NCBI GenBank assembly: GCA_018296165.2
Contig: JACKQL020000013.1
Coordinates: forward strand, 248,001 to 312,000
Direction: 5' to 3'
DNA from: Termitomyces sp. T153
Lineage: Eukaryota; Basidiomycota; Agaricomycetes; Agaricales; Lyophyllaceae
Length of the DNA stretch: 64,000 nt
Numbering within the stretch: the first letter of the stretch is position 1; each line of letters starts with the position of its first letter. Positions 48,987-60,650 of the stretch are shown here, one piece after another. The notes below the pieces were generated by a model. The model ran no database searches and was not told the DNA's origin. It was given only the letters and a program-made list of their open reading frames with translations. The position numbers and the translations under genes were made by a program.

Positions 48987-50076
48987 ATGCTTTTCGAAGA
49001 GCAGACTAGTTCAGATATGGACAAACTGCGGGACTTGGAGAGCATTCCAGGGTCTTTCGAGAAGTTAACAGATATGCCATTAGAACTTCTGTTCGAGGTA
49101 TGTCATCCGACTGTTAGCTTAGAGTTGAATGGAACTCAATCTCCATATTCGATGGAAGGTTTTCGAGCACCTCCATCCTACGGATCTGCTCAATCTGTCG
49201 CGGACCACGAAGACTCTACGCTCTATTCTTATGAAGCGTTCTGCTAGGTCCGTCTGGAGATCAGCAATAGCAAATGTTCCTGGTCTTCCAGCATGCCCGA
49301 TGGACCTCGACGAACCGCAATATGCGAATCTTGCATTTGATGATTGCTGTCATGTTAGTCTTCGGTTCTTGAACTCGAATGTTGCCTGAGCTATAATGTC
49401 GTTTGATTCTCTAGTTCTGCTCTGCACCTGGTATTCAAGACATCTTCTGGAACTGTCGTGTGCGATGTTGCAAAAACTGTATTGAAGCAAAGTACGTGAT
49501 ACTCCAAATTATGCAATCGAAGTTACTATACTTGTAACGACTCGGGGTAACTGATATCGGAGCTTCTGATTAGTTTCGTGTCCGACTACGACCTCAATAA
49601 ACTGATCCCTGCTGCACCTGGAGGCAAGACCAAAGCCATATTTCCATTCATCGTGTATCCAAGTAAGCTCAGATTCGACTTCTCAATCCTTACTATGACG
49701 TCTTTCATTTCATTTCGGTCAGAACCCCGACCCTATAAACCTGGGAGGATTCTGTATTACCTTCCAGTGGCAAAACAGTACCAACACGAGCTCGGGCAGC
49801 TGCAGACGGACGAGATGACCGTCAGGCAGTGGAGCACCAGAAAGGAGGAGGAGCAAGATCGGCGTCTGACTGTTCGTCTTCCTTCTCTCCGAATCTTGGC
49901 AACGTTTTTCTAATTTTGATCGGGCACTGATTAAGCATGCAGCTCTTTGTGAGCACTGGAGTAATGACCATTGGGTACACAAAAGGTCGAGCGAGGTTAA
50001 TATCTTGATGATTATATTTCTAGCGGCAGCATTGGCTGTGATGCACCAGGAGTTCTTATCCGAATATATATTTTAA
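48987..50076 (+). CDS. F-box protein with Cys-rich motif and hydrophobic C-terminal tail (copy 1)
   Basis: Exons join to MLFEEQTSSDMDKLRDLESI with an F-box (LTDMPLELLFEVFEHLHPTD, LLNLSRTTKTLRSILMKRSA). Then come SVWRSAIANVPGLPACPMDL, DEPQYANLAFDDCCHFCSAP, the cysteine motif CRVRCCKNC, DLNKLIPAAPGGKTKAIFPF and a helix ending QDRRLTHAALCEHW. F-box proteins choose targets for SCF ubiquitin ligases, and this Cys-rich type is expanded in mushrooms. The usual long charged C-terminal region is missing; instead the protein ends with a hydrophobic segment (ILMIIFLAAALAVM) and EFLSEYIF. The last exon is open and in phase, so this may be a real tail anchor or a truncated end. Confidence 0.65.
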
Positions 50077-50444
50077 AAGAAGCTATAGGCAGTACATAGA
50101 ACGGTAAATACAGGCCCAATACAGGCCCGGCGCATGACCCAGGGGACAGTTCGATCGTAGGGTGCAATCATGATCTCGATCGATCGGCTAACGGAAGTGT
50201 ATGATACCACCGAGATCTATTTCTGTTTATCCTAGGCCCCGAATGTGCATTTGCGAACGGGGATGCAGACGTTCCCAATGCCCTTCGGCATTATTACGGT
50301 ACGCCACTCTGGAAGTAGCCTTATTCACAAGTCACATGTTTGATTCAAACTATACTTGAAGAGGATCCCCACCCCAATTTCATCGCTCCCCATTCACTGC
50401 AGCAAAGTTCACACCACCCATACTATTGACCCACGCCGCCTGCT
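50077..50444. other. Spacer between the two F-box genes
   Basis: No coding signal. It holds a short near-repeat (aatacaggcccaatacaggcccgg) near 50107-50132. Confidence 0.35.
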
Positions 50445-51505
50445 ATGGATTGCTACCAACACGAGGTTCGATCTCGCTGCGGACTCAACGCCCAACGAGA
50501 TGAGCATCTACCAACCGATATTCTGTTCGAGGTATGGAACCTACAACGATCAGAGAAACATACAAGCTATACATACTGACAATGTCAATTAGATTTTCCA
50601 ACTTCTTCACCCTTTGGACCTTCTTCATCTTGCACGGACCTCCCGTAGTCTTCGGAACACTCTCATGTCTCGCTCTTCCAGATGTGTCTGGACAACTGCG
50701 TTGACCCACGTTGACGGCTTACCATTCTGTCCTTCCGACTTGAATGAGCCTCAGTACGCAAACCTTGTGTTTGACACCCACTGCCATGCAAGTACTTTGA
50801 TTATGACATCTAACTCACTCTCATGACTTCAATATGTTTTCTGTTTGACAGTTCTGCTTGGCTCCCAATGTACAGCAGATTTACTGGGAATGTCGTGTTC
50901 GATGCTGTAACAAGTGTTTCGATTTAAAGTGATTCACATTGTCTAGGCAGTCTTAACAGTACTCTTACTCGTGTGTTTTTCTCAAGGTTCATCCCCGAAT
51001 TTCTTCTTGAGCAACGTTTCCCCAAATGTCTCAACATATACCGACGCGACGCGATTTTCCCTTATACCCACAATCCCAGAAGTCAGTTTTGTGGATGCAA
51101 TGTCCCTTCTTGCGCTGACCCATTCCAGGACATGACCAGAGCAAGCTGGGCCAAATTTTCTATTTTTTCCCAGCGGCTGATAGATTCATCAAAGAACTCG
51201 ACGCCATCTCCTGCTGCGATTCCGCAGTAATGCGTTGGAGCACCCAGAAAGCGCTCGAACAAGACGCACGAATCAAGGTGAGTTACATATGCGGAATCTC
51301 GAGAAAGAATTGTGACTAATGGTGCTATAAGCATGCCAGACTCTGCGAGACGTGGTCTCGGAGTTTCCACTGGGTGTTCCAGTCTGATCGATCTCCGGAC
51401 ATCAATGTGATAATTATTCCCGTTCTTATCATACTCCTCGGATTCATTTGGAGAGAGAAAATCGTAAACATGTTTGCACCATCACTTCCAATATATCTAC
51501 AGTGA
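50445..51505 (+). CDS. F-box protein with Cys-rich motif and hydrophobic C-terminal tail (copy 2)
   Basis: This is a paralogue of the upstream gene with the same exon plan: MDCYQHEVRSRCGLNAQRDE, F-box (LPTDILFEIFQLLHPLDLLH, LARTSRSLRNTLMSRSS), CVWTTALTHVDGLPFCPSDL, NEPQYANLVFDTHCHFC, CRVRCCNKC, QIFYFFPAADRFIKELDAIS and HARLCETWSRSFHWVF. One intron, after THCH, has a GC donor (gcaagt). The protein ends with a hydrophobic stretch (VIIIPVLIILLGFIW) then REKIVNMFAPSLPIYLQ and TGA 51503-51505. The position of the hydrophobic end matches that of copy 1 although the sequences differ, which favours a real feature of both proteins. Confidence 0.65.
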
Positions 51506-51695
51506 ATTCTTACATTATTCTGATGTCTTTGCAATTAATATGTATCGATACCCCCAAGAGCTTTGGCCCAATTCTGGTGGGTGAACTAGAGTGGGCCGCG
51601 GAGTTTAATTTATCGTGGCAGTGCCCGCGCTTCCAAAAGACTCCAGTCCAAACAAGCCACGGATATGTGCTCGGAATAGGGTCCAACACTTGTAA

Positions 51696-53417
51696 ATGAA
51701 TTCTCCACAGTTTCTCAGCGCCATTGAAAGTTTCAAGGAACGAGCAAAAGATGCAATTTACGCGCTGACGTCTTGTCTCTGTCAACAGTCTGCAAAGGTC
51801 AAAATCAATGGACGAACCTGTCAGCTCACCGCCCTCTCCATGTTTCTCATGCAACTCACGGGTCCTTGTAGTCCAAATAATAAAGATTCTAGGGGAGGGT
51901 GGATTCTCTTTTGTGTATTTGGCACAGGATGAGCACAGTGGGGTGAGCATGAAATGTCACTAGGAGATGAAGTTAGCTATATCACGGGGATCCGCAGCGT
52001 CAATTCGCTCTCAAGAAAATACGCTGTCCGACTGGTTCTGAGGGAGTAAAGGAGGCTATGCGTGAGGTGGAAGCCTACAGGCGCTTCAAGTATGTCTTCA
52101 TGGCCTACTCAAATATCAAAGTGTATCCATTCGTCGTTACAGACACCCGAATATCATTCGAATATTGGTACGTCGTCTCTGCGTCGTAATCGTAACACGC
52201 AGTGTCTCAGCATTCTATTCTACAATAGGATTCCGCGGTCACACAGGATCCCGAAGGTGATGGCCAAATTGTATACCTCTTTCTTCCGTTGTACAAGGTA
52301 AACTCTGCGAGTATCTTGCCATAATATCACGTTGAAACAGCGTCTAGCGCGGTAACCTCCAAGATGTCATCAATGCAAACGTTGTAAACCGCAGACATTT
52401 ATCTGAGCAGGAGATGCTTCGTCTATTTCGAGGGACATGTCTGGCAATTCGCGCAATGCACGACTACCGTGCACGTCCTGGCGCGTCACAGCCTGCACAG
52501 GCTAATGGGTCTTCGCGGTATCCTCAACCAGCGCCACAAGGGCGGCACTCGGATGACGATGAGCGTTTCCCTCAGCCCGAGGGTGATGGTGACGGCGGGT
52601 ACTCGTATGACTCTGGAGTTAATGTCCCACTGGTGACGAAACACCGGGTGGAAGAGGAAGGGGAGGTGGTGTTTGACGGTGATGATGAACTGGCGCAGAC
52701 CCAACAAGGGAATAGTAGTGAAGTTGAACTGGTCCCGTATGCGCATCGTGACATCAAGCCAGGGTATGTTATTTCGTCATCTATTGTTTTTACTTGGAAA
52801 TGACAAGAGTAGAAATGTCATGATATCGGATGATGGTGTTACACCGATTCTCATGGACTTTGGGAGCGCTTGTAAAGCGAGAATTTCGATTGAAACACGT
52901 AACCAAGCTTTGCTACAGCAGGTACGCTCCCGTTCCTCTGAATTCCCTCCATCTGCTGAATTGTCACTCAGGATATAGCAGCAGAGCAAAGTACAATGGC
53001 GTACCGTGCCCCTGAACTATTCGACGTCAAGACGGGAACAGACCTTGACGAGAAAGTTGACATATGGGTATGACTTTTATGTCTACTCAAACTCATCCGT
53101 TCTTACCATTCCAAAGTCCCTTGGGTGCACGTTATACGCTCTCGCGTACTCACATTCACCGTTTGAAAATACGCAAACAACCGAACAGGGAGGTTCGATA
53201 GCAATGGCCGTTCTAAATGCACAGTACAAGCACCCAAGCTCGGCATATTCTCAAGGCCTCAAGGACCTCATAGATAGCATGTTGAAGCTCAATCCCGTGG
53301 AGCGGCCAGATATCCACGAAGTATGTATTCCAGTTACATTAATAGCATGAGCACGCATTCAGAATGATTATGCAGGTTATCAATATGACAGATCGTGTGT
53401 TGCAGACTCTGGCTTGA
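51696..53417 (+). CDS. ENV7: Serine/threonine kinase ENV7 / STK16 (NAK family)
   Basis: Several exons from ATG 51696 (MNSPQFLSAIESFKERAKDA) to TGA 53415-53417. Kinase motifs in order: NGRTFQIIKILGEGGFSFVY (Gly loop), FALKKIRC (ATP lysine), EVEAYRRFKHPNIIRILDSA, VYLFLPLYKRGNLQDVI, AHRDIKPGNVMI (catalytic loop), LMDFGSA (DFG), STMAYRAPELFDV and DEKVDIWSLGCTLYALAYSH. The pattern matches STK16/Env7, a membrane-associated Golgi/vacuole kinase of the NAK family. An insertion of about 85 acidic, Pro/Gln-rich residues lies before the catalytic loop, as is common in fungal members. No palmitoylation-type cysteine was confirmed, although SCLCQQ near residue 28 is a candidate. Confidence 0.88.
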
Positions 53418-53420
53418 TAG

Positions 53421-53456
53421 TTTTATAACCACGAGTGCTTTTATAACTACGAGTGC
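53421..53456. repeat. 18-bp tandem repeat, two units
   Basis: ttttataaccacgagtgc is followed directly by ttttataactacgagtgc, one base different, just after the kinase stop codon. Confidence 0.8.
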
Positions 53457-53561
53457 AGGAGGCTGGCGAGGCTCCTAAGTCAGTATGTACATCTATGGAC
53501 TATAATTACAATACAGAACTTGGCAATTCTCGATGATGATGATGCAAGTTCGCTTCCAAGC

Positions 53562-54547
53562 CTATGAAGCTGTTTTCGAGCTTCGATCTGGTTTTGGTTT
53601 CACACCTACTTTTGTCGCTTTTGCTCGTGCAGCCTTAGCTCTGACAGAAGCAGACCGCGCAATCGCAGCAACACTCTTCGTTCGCTTTTCACGAGATGTC
53701 TGCGAAGGTCCAGCGGTGGGAGATGCGGGGGATGTCGATTCATCGGCTTTTTGTTTCTTTTTTGGAGGTTCGGTGACTGGCGACGTGGTTGATTCAGCGG
53801 ATGCTGTAGACGATTCCATCCCTGCAACCTTCTTTGCTTTCGCTAACGCTTTCTGCTTATTGCGACGCATCTTGCGTAGCGCCGCTCGTGATTCCTAAAA
53901 GTTGTACAAAAGGAATGAGAAAATTTGGTATAGGGCAAGGACACGGCCGCGTACTCGCTTCTGAGCGCGTTTGGAAGTTTCAGAGGGCGTGTCGAGTGAT
54001 TGTTTCTCGCTTTTAATTGCTTCTTGCTTTGAAAGAAGGTCCCATGCGGTAGTCTGGGGGCTCACGTCAGACGCGAGGGCCGCAAATTGTTTCATACGTC
54101 GTTGGTGAGCCTGTAGAATGTAAGTACAGCCTCTCTCTCGAGAAATGAAAGCGTACATGCATTGGATGCTCTGTGAAGTTCAACCATTTTCGCGCCCTTG
54201 AGAATTTTTCCCGGGCAGACAATGCATCCCTTTACGCTTGGTTCTAGGGAGATGATATAAACGGGGTCGCGGAGAGCCTCTCGAACGGATATCACTGGTA
54301 TTTCCGCCTCCTCCTCACTCTCCTCCTGGAATTGAAATTGATCGAAAAGACGGTCTTGTTCGTCCAAATCTTGATCCTTTTCATTACTACTACTTTCTGC
54401 GCCGTCAGAACCAGAATCGTCAGAGTCAGATGCGGATTCCTCAGAGTCTGTGTCGTTGATCCCAAGCACTTGTTTCATGTCCTCGTCGAGGCCTAGCTCC
54501 TCCTCCTCCTCCCTCTTTCTCCGTCTTTTCTGAACGCGTTTGAACAT
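53562..54547 (-). CDS. Acidic/basic conserved fungal protein, probably nucleolar
   Basis: Three exons from ATG 54547 (MFKRVQKRRRKREEEEELGL) to TAG 53562-53564, about 290 residues. After a basic start and acidic serine-rich run comes an ordered core, ISVREALRDPVYIISLEPSV, KGCIVCPGKILKGAKMVELH, then RRMKQFAALASDVSP. A basic Lys/Ala/Arg helix (ESRAALRKMRRNKQKALAKA) and an Ala/Lys-rich tail follow. The first intron, after RASN, appears to have a GC donor (gcatgt). The composition suits a nucleolar ribosome-biogenesis factor, but I do not recognise the family. It is head to head with the exoribonuclease gene, 103 bp between starts. Confidence 0.65.
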
Positions 54548-54650
54548 AGATGCGGTTGTTGTAGCGAAAGAAAATTCGCCGGGAAAACCGGCCCGGCGCG
54601 AGACAAATCTCGAAATTTGCTGAGGAAAAAGGTGGATTTCACCCATCGTC

Positions 54651-57634
54651 ATGCACAGACGAGTGGCCCTCGCTCGTCAATTTCCCCAAGACACAAAATC
54701 TCTGCTTGGGCTGGTGTCTCGACGTTTTCAACATTCTTCTCTCTCTCGGGACCGGGACCAACCTGCTTTTCTCCCTCCCGACCAACCTGCTTCATCGTCC
54801 ACCAAAAATCAACCTCTGCGTGTCCCACCGGAGGATTACAAAAGATACAAAAATTTTACTAAGAGAATCATTGAACGGACGAAGTTTGAAGCTCGAGGTT
54901 GGGATGATACCCCTACATTACGTGGGAAGGAGCAAAAGCTGGCAACATTGCTAGATGCTAGCAGTCACAAATCCTTGAAATCCTTGGAGCAAGAAGCTTT
55001 CGAACATGAGGAATCTGACGAGTATGAAGGGCCTGATGAAAATGATACTAGTCCCGTACTTCCCCTCGGAACATTCGTAGAAACTAGGCGGTAAGAAGAA
55101 TAAACACTATTCTTATTTACCCAACTCTGACCCAGAAAGTCAGGAGTCTTATTGTCAGTCACGGCGTCGTCATTGGACAAGCCATTGTTCAAAGGCGAGT
55201 AAAAATGATTACTCTTATGAACACGGGCGATATCTGGTTCCCTGGGCGACATGACGTCCAGTTCGCGATCCCGAACTTCATACCAGTGGACCTCGCCGAA
55301 AGGTGTTGGTTAGACAAACTGTCGCTGTCGCTAGCTCAAAAAGCCGCCAGAATTGAAGTTCTACGACGCATTCGGGAGATGGAATGTAAAGCGGAGATCA
55401 GGCATAACATGGTGTCGATGAAATGTGTACGCGTGAATGCCTACGATCAAGTCAAATCTCCTGATCCAGATGCTTGGAATACCACGACTCTGCGCGACAT
55501 TGCTCAACTGATCTCATCTGAACTTGACGAATTGACCCTTTGCGGCCTCCACAAGTACATTATGTCCAATCCTGTATATTTCGTGGCCGACCAATGCTAT
55601 GATATCAATCAAATCATCCACGTTCGTCCACAAACTCATATAGATAATATCAATACAATCAAGGAGTGGACGCGAATGTCAGATGGTCCGATACAGTCTT
55701 TTGCCGCAAAGGCTGGAAGGCTCATCCCCGAGTATCAGCAGATTCAATATGCATCCAGGGCAGAATCGCCCTCCTGCGAACCTGCTGCCCATGCCTGGAC
55801 CGAGGACGACCGTACCATACTTAAGTTCCTTCACAACTCTCTTCGACAAGCTCGTGCGACTCAATTGGACCCGTACTCTTTGGGCGTCAGCCATGTACTA
55901 AAACAGATAAATCCTGACAAACTTGTTGAGGATTGTGACCTCTACCAAACGCTTATCAACATCGGTGCCCTAGCGCCTTGGCAAGATCCGGCCTCCCTTG
56001 ACCCCGCTCTTGGGCTGGACATTGAACCCGAGCCAACTTCTTCTTGGAAAAAAGAACAAGAGGCAATTGCAACCAGAGGATTTGTATCCATGGCGTCGTC
56101 GGGGACGGAAACTCCTCTAGGACCCGAAGACTTCCACCGAACCGATCCACTAGAATCCGTGCGGCACGACTTCGGGGATTTACCTGTTTTCGTCATCGAT
56201 GACGCCAACGCACAAGAATTGGACGATGGCATTTCCATTGAAAGAATCCCCTCCGAACCAGATAATTTATGGATGCACGTTCATGTTGCTGATCCCGCTT
56301 CTCTCATCCCCCCTACTCATGTCCTGGCTAAAGAGGCATCTATTCGCGCCACAACGGTCTATTTTAAACATCGCTCGTGGCCACTTTTCCCAAAGAGTCT
56401 GATGGCGCATCCCACCCTTGGTCTCTCGCTTGGTCGAAAGACAGATGAATCACCGTTGAGAGTAATAACATTCAGCGGCAAAGTCGATAAAACGGGTCAA
56501 TTGTTGGACTACAAAGTCAGGGCAGGCCTCATCAAGAACGTCAATGTGATCACATATGAGCAGGCTAATGAAGTTCTAGGGCTACCCAACGATCTTTGCT
56601 GGTATCCCTTTGGTCGTCAACCTCCGCACCTTCGGTCGAGTTTCAAGCCGGCTCATCTGACGGATTCTTGTGTCAAAGACCTCCGTGATATCCAAGAGGT
56701 TGCGGATCGTTTCTTAGCGCAACGGTACAACGCTGGAATCATTATTTCTGCAAAAAACTCAGTGTCACTTGAACCTATCGTTAAGCCTCCACCCGAGGTT
56801 TTTGGTCCTATCTCCGAACCAAAGACTTTCCGAGGGTTTCCAACGTTCGAATACAGCGTCATAAAAGCCTCTGATCTTGACTCTGGGGCTCATGTTGTAG
56901 TTGCTGAGTCGATGAAAATGGCGGCTCGCATCGCGTCGCGCTTCTGTACTGAACACAATATTCCGATCATGAGGCGTTTTGCAACTCCTTCAATATTTTC
57001 TTCGTCTGTTGATATACAAGAAATCCGGGACATGCGCACTCCGAATTGCCATGTACCCGGCCACTTCATTCTTGACAAACTGGAAGTTCCATGTCAAGCG
57101 GGTTATTCACTAGAACCCAAAGCTCACTATCCTCTAGGCCTCCCCGAAGGAGAAGGTTATACACGTTCCACGTCACCTCTACGCCGTTATATCGATTTGG
57201 TAGTACATTGGCAGATCCACCACGCTTTGCTAGGATCTAAAGCATCAAAACCATCCCCTCTGTTTAACACCGAGGAAATTTGGGAGATCGCGAAGGCCGG
57301 CGAGACCCACGAAAAAACGGCTAGAGTTCTTGAGCGGGTTCATGAGCGGTTCTGGCAGTTCATGTTTATCAAGCGGTGGGCACAGGAAAACGGGGGCTTT
57401 GACAATTCCGATGGGCCGCTAAGCAATCTGAAGGCTTATACTCTCAGCAAAGTTAACTTAAACTCCCGCACTGGCGTGTTGCAAGTCCAAATCGAGTGTC
57501 CCCAACTTGGTATTTTTGGAATGCTGGAAAATTTATCTGACCGTGACATGCCGGCTGGTAGCGAAGTTGAAGTGAAATTACGCAACATTGCGTTAGGGAC
57601 GCGGCCGCAGATTCATTTCAACCTCAGAAATTAG
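54651..57634 (+). CDS. DSS1: Mitochondrial exoribonuclease II family (DSS1/CYT-4-like, RNB domain)
   Basis: Two exons: 54651 to about 55091 and about 55143 to 57634. The only in-phase join uses the acceptor gtcag, giving FVETRRSLIVSHGVVIGQAI. The N-terminus (MHRRVALARQFPQDTKSLLG) is basic and Ser-rich, like a mitochondrial targeting sequence. The RNB catalytic region starts with DLPVFVIDDANAQELDDGIS, which holds the metal-binding aspartates, and continues with MHVHVADPASLIPP, RATTVYFKHRSWPLFPKSLM and YTRSTSPLRRYIDLVVHWQI. A short C-terminal OB-like part ends the protein (about 965 residues). Dss1 works with the Suv3 helicase as the mitochondrial RNA degradosome; CYT-4 is the Neurospora relative. 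Confidence 0.88.
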
Positions 57635-58606
57635 TCTGTATCATAGATACCCCCTATACTTAAGCTTAATTTCTTAATAGTTTAGTTACACAGACACTTA
57701 ATCAACTCTGACAAGACTATCGTGTGTACATCTGGCGTTTAAACATAGGCAGGAGTTACATTATATGATCATTCCCAACCGTGATTTAGTAGTAATGGGT
57801 CGGTTCACATGGTGTGCCTTAGAAATATTTCTTGTCGTGTATGAGTGGGACTTTTTTTTTCTCTGCATCCCGCATGAGTGCCGCAAAGTTGTCCAACGAA
57901 GCTCGCGGCAGTGACCCCTAAGTCACGGCTGGCGAATCCTATCTTCAGAGTGATCAGAAGTACTTGATACATCATGGCATTGGAGACCGTTGCCAAGTCA
58001 TTAACGGTACGATAAGGAATTGATTCGAAAGTACTTGCGAGTGGTATCGATGAACAGATACATAAAGGCCATGTTTTGAAGAATTTGTATCGGTTCAAGA
58101 GTTAGAGATGTCATGTTCACTCGCGTTGACTAGCATACGTAGATATCATTCATACTTAGCTCTGATCAGATTAGAAACTATCTAATCAGGCATCAGGGAA
58201 TTTTCCGGCATATGATTTAGTTGTCCATATTTTAGGCGGCTGTTTCACAGAAGCTACTCTCACATAATGAAGCAATGAAAGAGCACAGCTAGAGCAAAGT
58301 AGGGGTTGTAAAGAGGAAGTCAGGCTGTCAACGTGCGGCTGGACATTGGCACGTTCTGTTCATTGACAAGACTGAACCATTTGCAGACGATAATAGGAAG
58401 GCTACAGAAGACGCATGGAGGTTCGCCTTGGATTGACAATTCAGAATTCAACATTTTTACTAGTTAGAATAGTATAAGGAAATCGCTTGTTAAAGAGTGG
58501 TTCGAGATGAGGTATTGACGGACGCGTGGGACGAAATAGAGTGGTTCGATTTTATGACGCGAACCCAAAAATATAAACGAGCTTTGAGCGGCTTCTTCCC
58601 TCCGCC
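57635..58606. other. Intergenic before CYP51
   Basis: No gene is supported. The proximal part is the presumed ERG11 promoter; a tataaa at 58572-58577 is only 30 bp before the ATG and may be part of the leader rather than a TATA box. Confidence 0.35.
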
Positions 58607-60534
58607 ATGGCGCCTAACACCACACTCGACGCGTGGTCTGCCTACCTCGTCGATGCCCAAGCATACTTCCCTCAGTCTAATTCACGCCTCATATTCCTCA
58701 CACTCGTAAATATTCCTGTAATTGCTATCGTCCTTAATGTCCTGTGGCAGCTGGCATGTTATTCATGTTTCCTCATTCCTCACCTGCTAAGAATCGGTGT
58801 ATAGGTTGTTCCACGCAAATCTACCGATCCTCCTGTAATTTTTCACTGGTTGCCCTACGTCGGCTCCGCCATTCAGTATGGAAATGACCCCATGAGTTTC
58901 TTCTTTTCATGTCGTGAGAAGGTGAGTTCAAAACCACTGCCACTCCACTCCACTGGCTGACGTTGTCTCCTTTATACAGTATGGGGATGTCTTTACCTTC
59001 GTCTTGCTGGGCCGAAAGGTCACTGTTGCTCTAGGCCCCAAAGGAAATAATTTCGTTCTAGGTGGTAAATCCACTGTTCTGAATGCAGAAGATGCTTATA
59101 CCGTAAGTGTTTTTTTATAACTGGCCCGTTTCTCAATAGCATAGTGACAGTTACCTGTAGCCTTTGACTACTCCCATCTTCGGCAAAGATGTTGTTTATG
59201 ACGTGCCCAACGAAATTTTCATGGAGCAGAAACGTTTCGTAAAAGTCGGCTTGACTTCGGATAACTTCCGCACCTATGTGGGCATGATCGAAGAAGAAGT
59301 CGAAGACTTCCTCACACAAGACCCTTCGTTCTCTGTCTTCCAGGCCGGAGACGTCAAGGGATGGAGCAGCTTTGATGTGTGCAAAGTCCTGCAGGAAATA
59401 ACCATTTTGACTGCGTCGAGGACCTTGCAGGGCAAGGAGGTCCGCGAGAACTTGAACAAGTCATTCTCTGGCCTGTATAACGACCTTGACGGTGGTTTTA
59501 CTCCGCTCAACTGGATGTTCCCCAACCTTCCTTTAGCCAGCTATCGAAGGCGTGATGCTGCCCATATTAAGATGAGTGAGTTCTATGTCGATATCATCAA
59601 GAAACGTCGAGCGAGCGGTAACGTAAGTCGGTTCATGTTTTTCCCCTGCTTGCTTACTCACAAGTCTACCTTCCGTTAGCACGGCGAGCCTGACATGATT
59701 GAAGCTCTCATGCAACAGACATACCGTAACGGGCAACCCCTCAAGGATCACGAAATAGCCCACATCATGATCGCCCTCCTCATGGCTGGCCAACACACTA
59801 GCTCTGCGACTGGTTCTTGGGCTCTTCTTCACATAGCTGCAAATCCTGAAATCGCAGAGGCACTCTACGAGGAACAAGTCAAGCACTTCAGCACTCCTGA
59901 CGGCAAGCTCCGGTCAATGACATACGAGGAACTTCGCGCACTGCCTCTCATGGACTCTGTCATTCGTGAGACTCTTCGTATGCATCCTCCAATTCACAGC
60001 ATCATGCGCAAGGTCCGGGATGATGTCGCCATTCCCCCGTCGCTCTCTTCTCCTGGTGAGGACCAGACCTACATCGTCCCCAAGGGCCACTTCGTCATGG
60101 CTTCTCCCGCTGTCAGCCAGACTGATCCAAGAGTATGGAAAGACGCGTTGAATTGGGACCCATACAGGTGGAGCGACCCCGAAGGTGTTGCTGCTCAGGC
60201 TTTCGAGACTTACGAGGACAAGCTCGGCGAAAAGGTTGACTATGGTTTCGGTGCTGTCAGCAAGGGTACCGAAAGTCCCTATCAACCCTTTGGAGCAGGA
60301 AAACACAGGTGTATTGGTGAACAGTTTGCTTATCTTCAATTGGGAACCATTGTTGCCACCATCATTCGTCATATGGAAATTCGCATTGATGCTGTTCCAG
60401 AGCACAACTACCATGTATGGTTTCTTCAGAATCGTTATACACATGCAACTCATCGTTGATTCTTACAGACCATGATTACCATGCCCAAAACTCCGAGGAC
60501 CATCTCTTACCGAAGGAGAAAACTCGTTGCTTAA
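58607..60534 (+). CDS. ERG11: Sterol 14-alpha-demethylase, cytochrome P450 CYP51
   Basis: Six or more exons from ATG 58607 (MAPNTTLDAWSAYLVDAQAY) to TAA 60532-60534. An N-terminal membrane helix (LIFLTLVNIPVIAIVLNVLW) is followed by CYP51 landmarks: GSAIQYGNDP, FGKDVVYDVPNEIFMEQKRF (B'-C region), the I helix MAGQHTSSATGSWALLHIA, the K helix VIRETLRMHPP and the heme loop PFGAGKHRCIGEQFAYLQLG with the ligand cysteine. The enzyme removes the 14-methyl group of lanosterol in the ER during ergosterol synthesis. The first intron, after LWQL, has a GC donor (gcatgt). The last short exon encodes the basic tail after NYH. Confidence 0.95.
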
Positions 60535-60650
60535 AAGCACCGATAGTTACAGGATTTATTAGTTGATACCTTTGGGTACCCTCGGGCTTTCTCATGTCCA
60601 AACGTTTTGGGTAAACAATGGAAAGATTTAGATACAACAAGCCCACTCAT

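Noticed and set aside
51510..51950. Minus-strand frame with cysteines that resembles the start of a HET-type protein
   Set aside because: It overlaps the first exons of the well-supported ENV7/STK16 kinase on the other strand.
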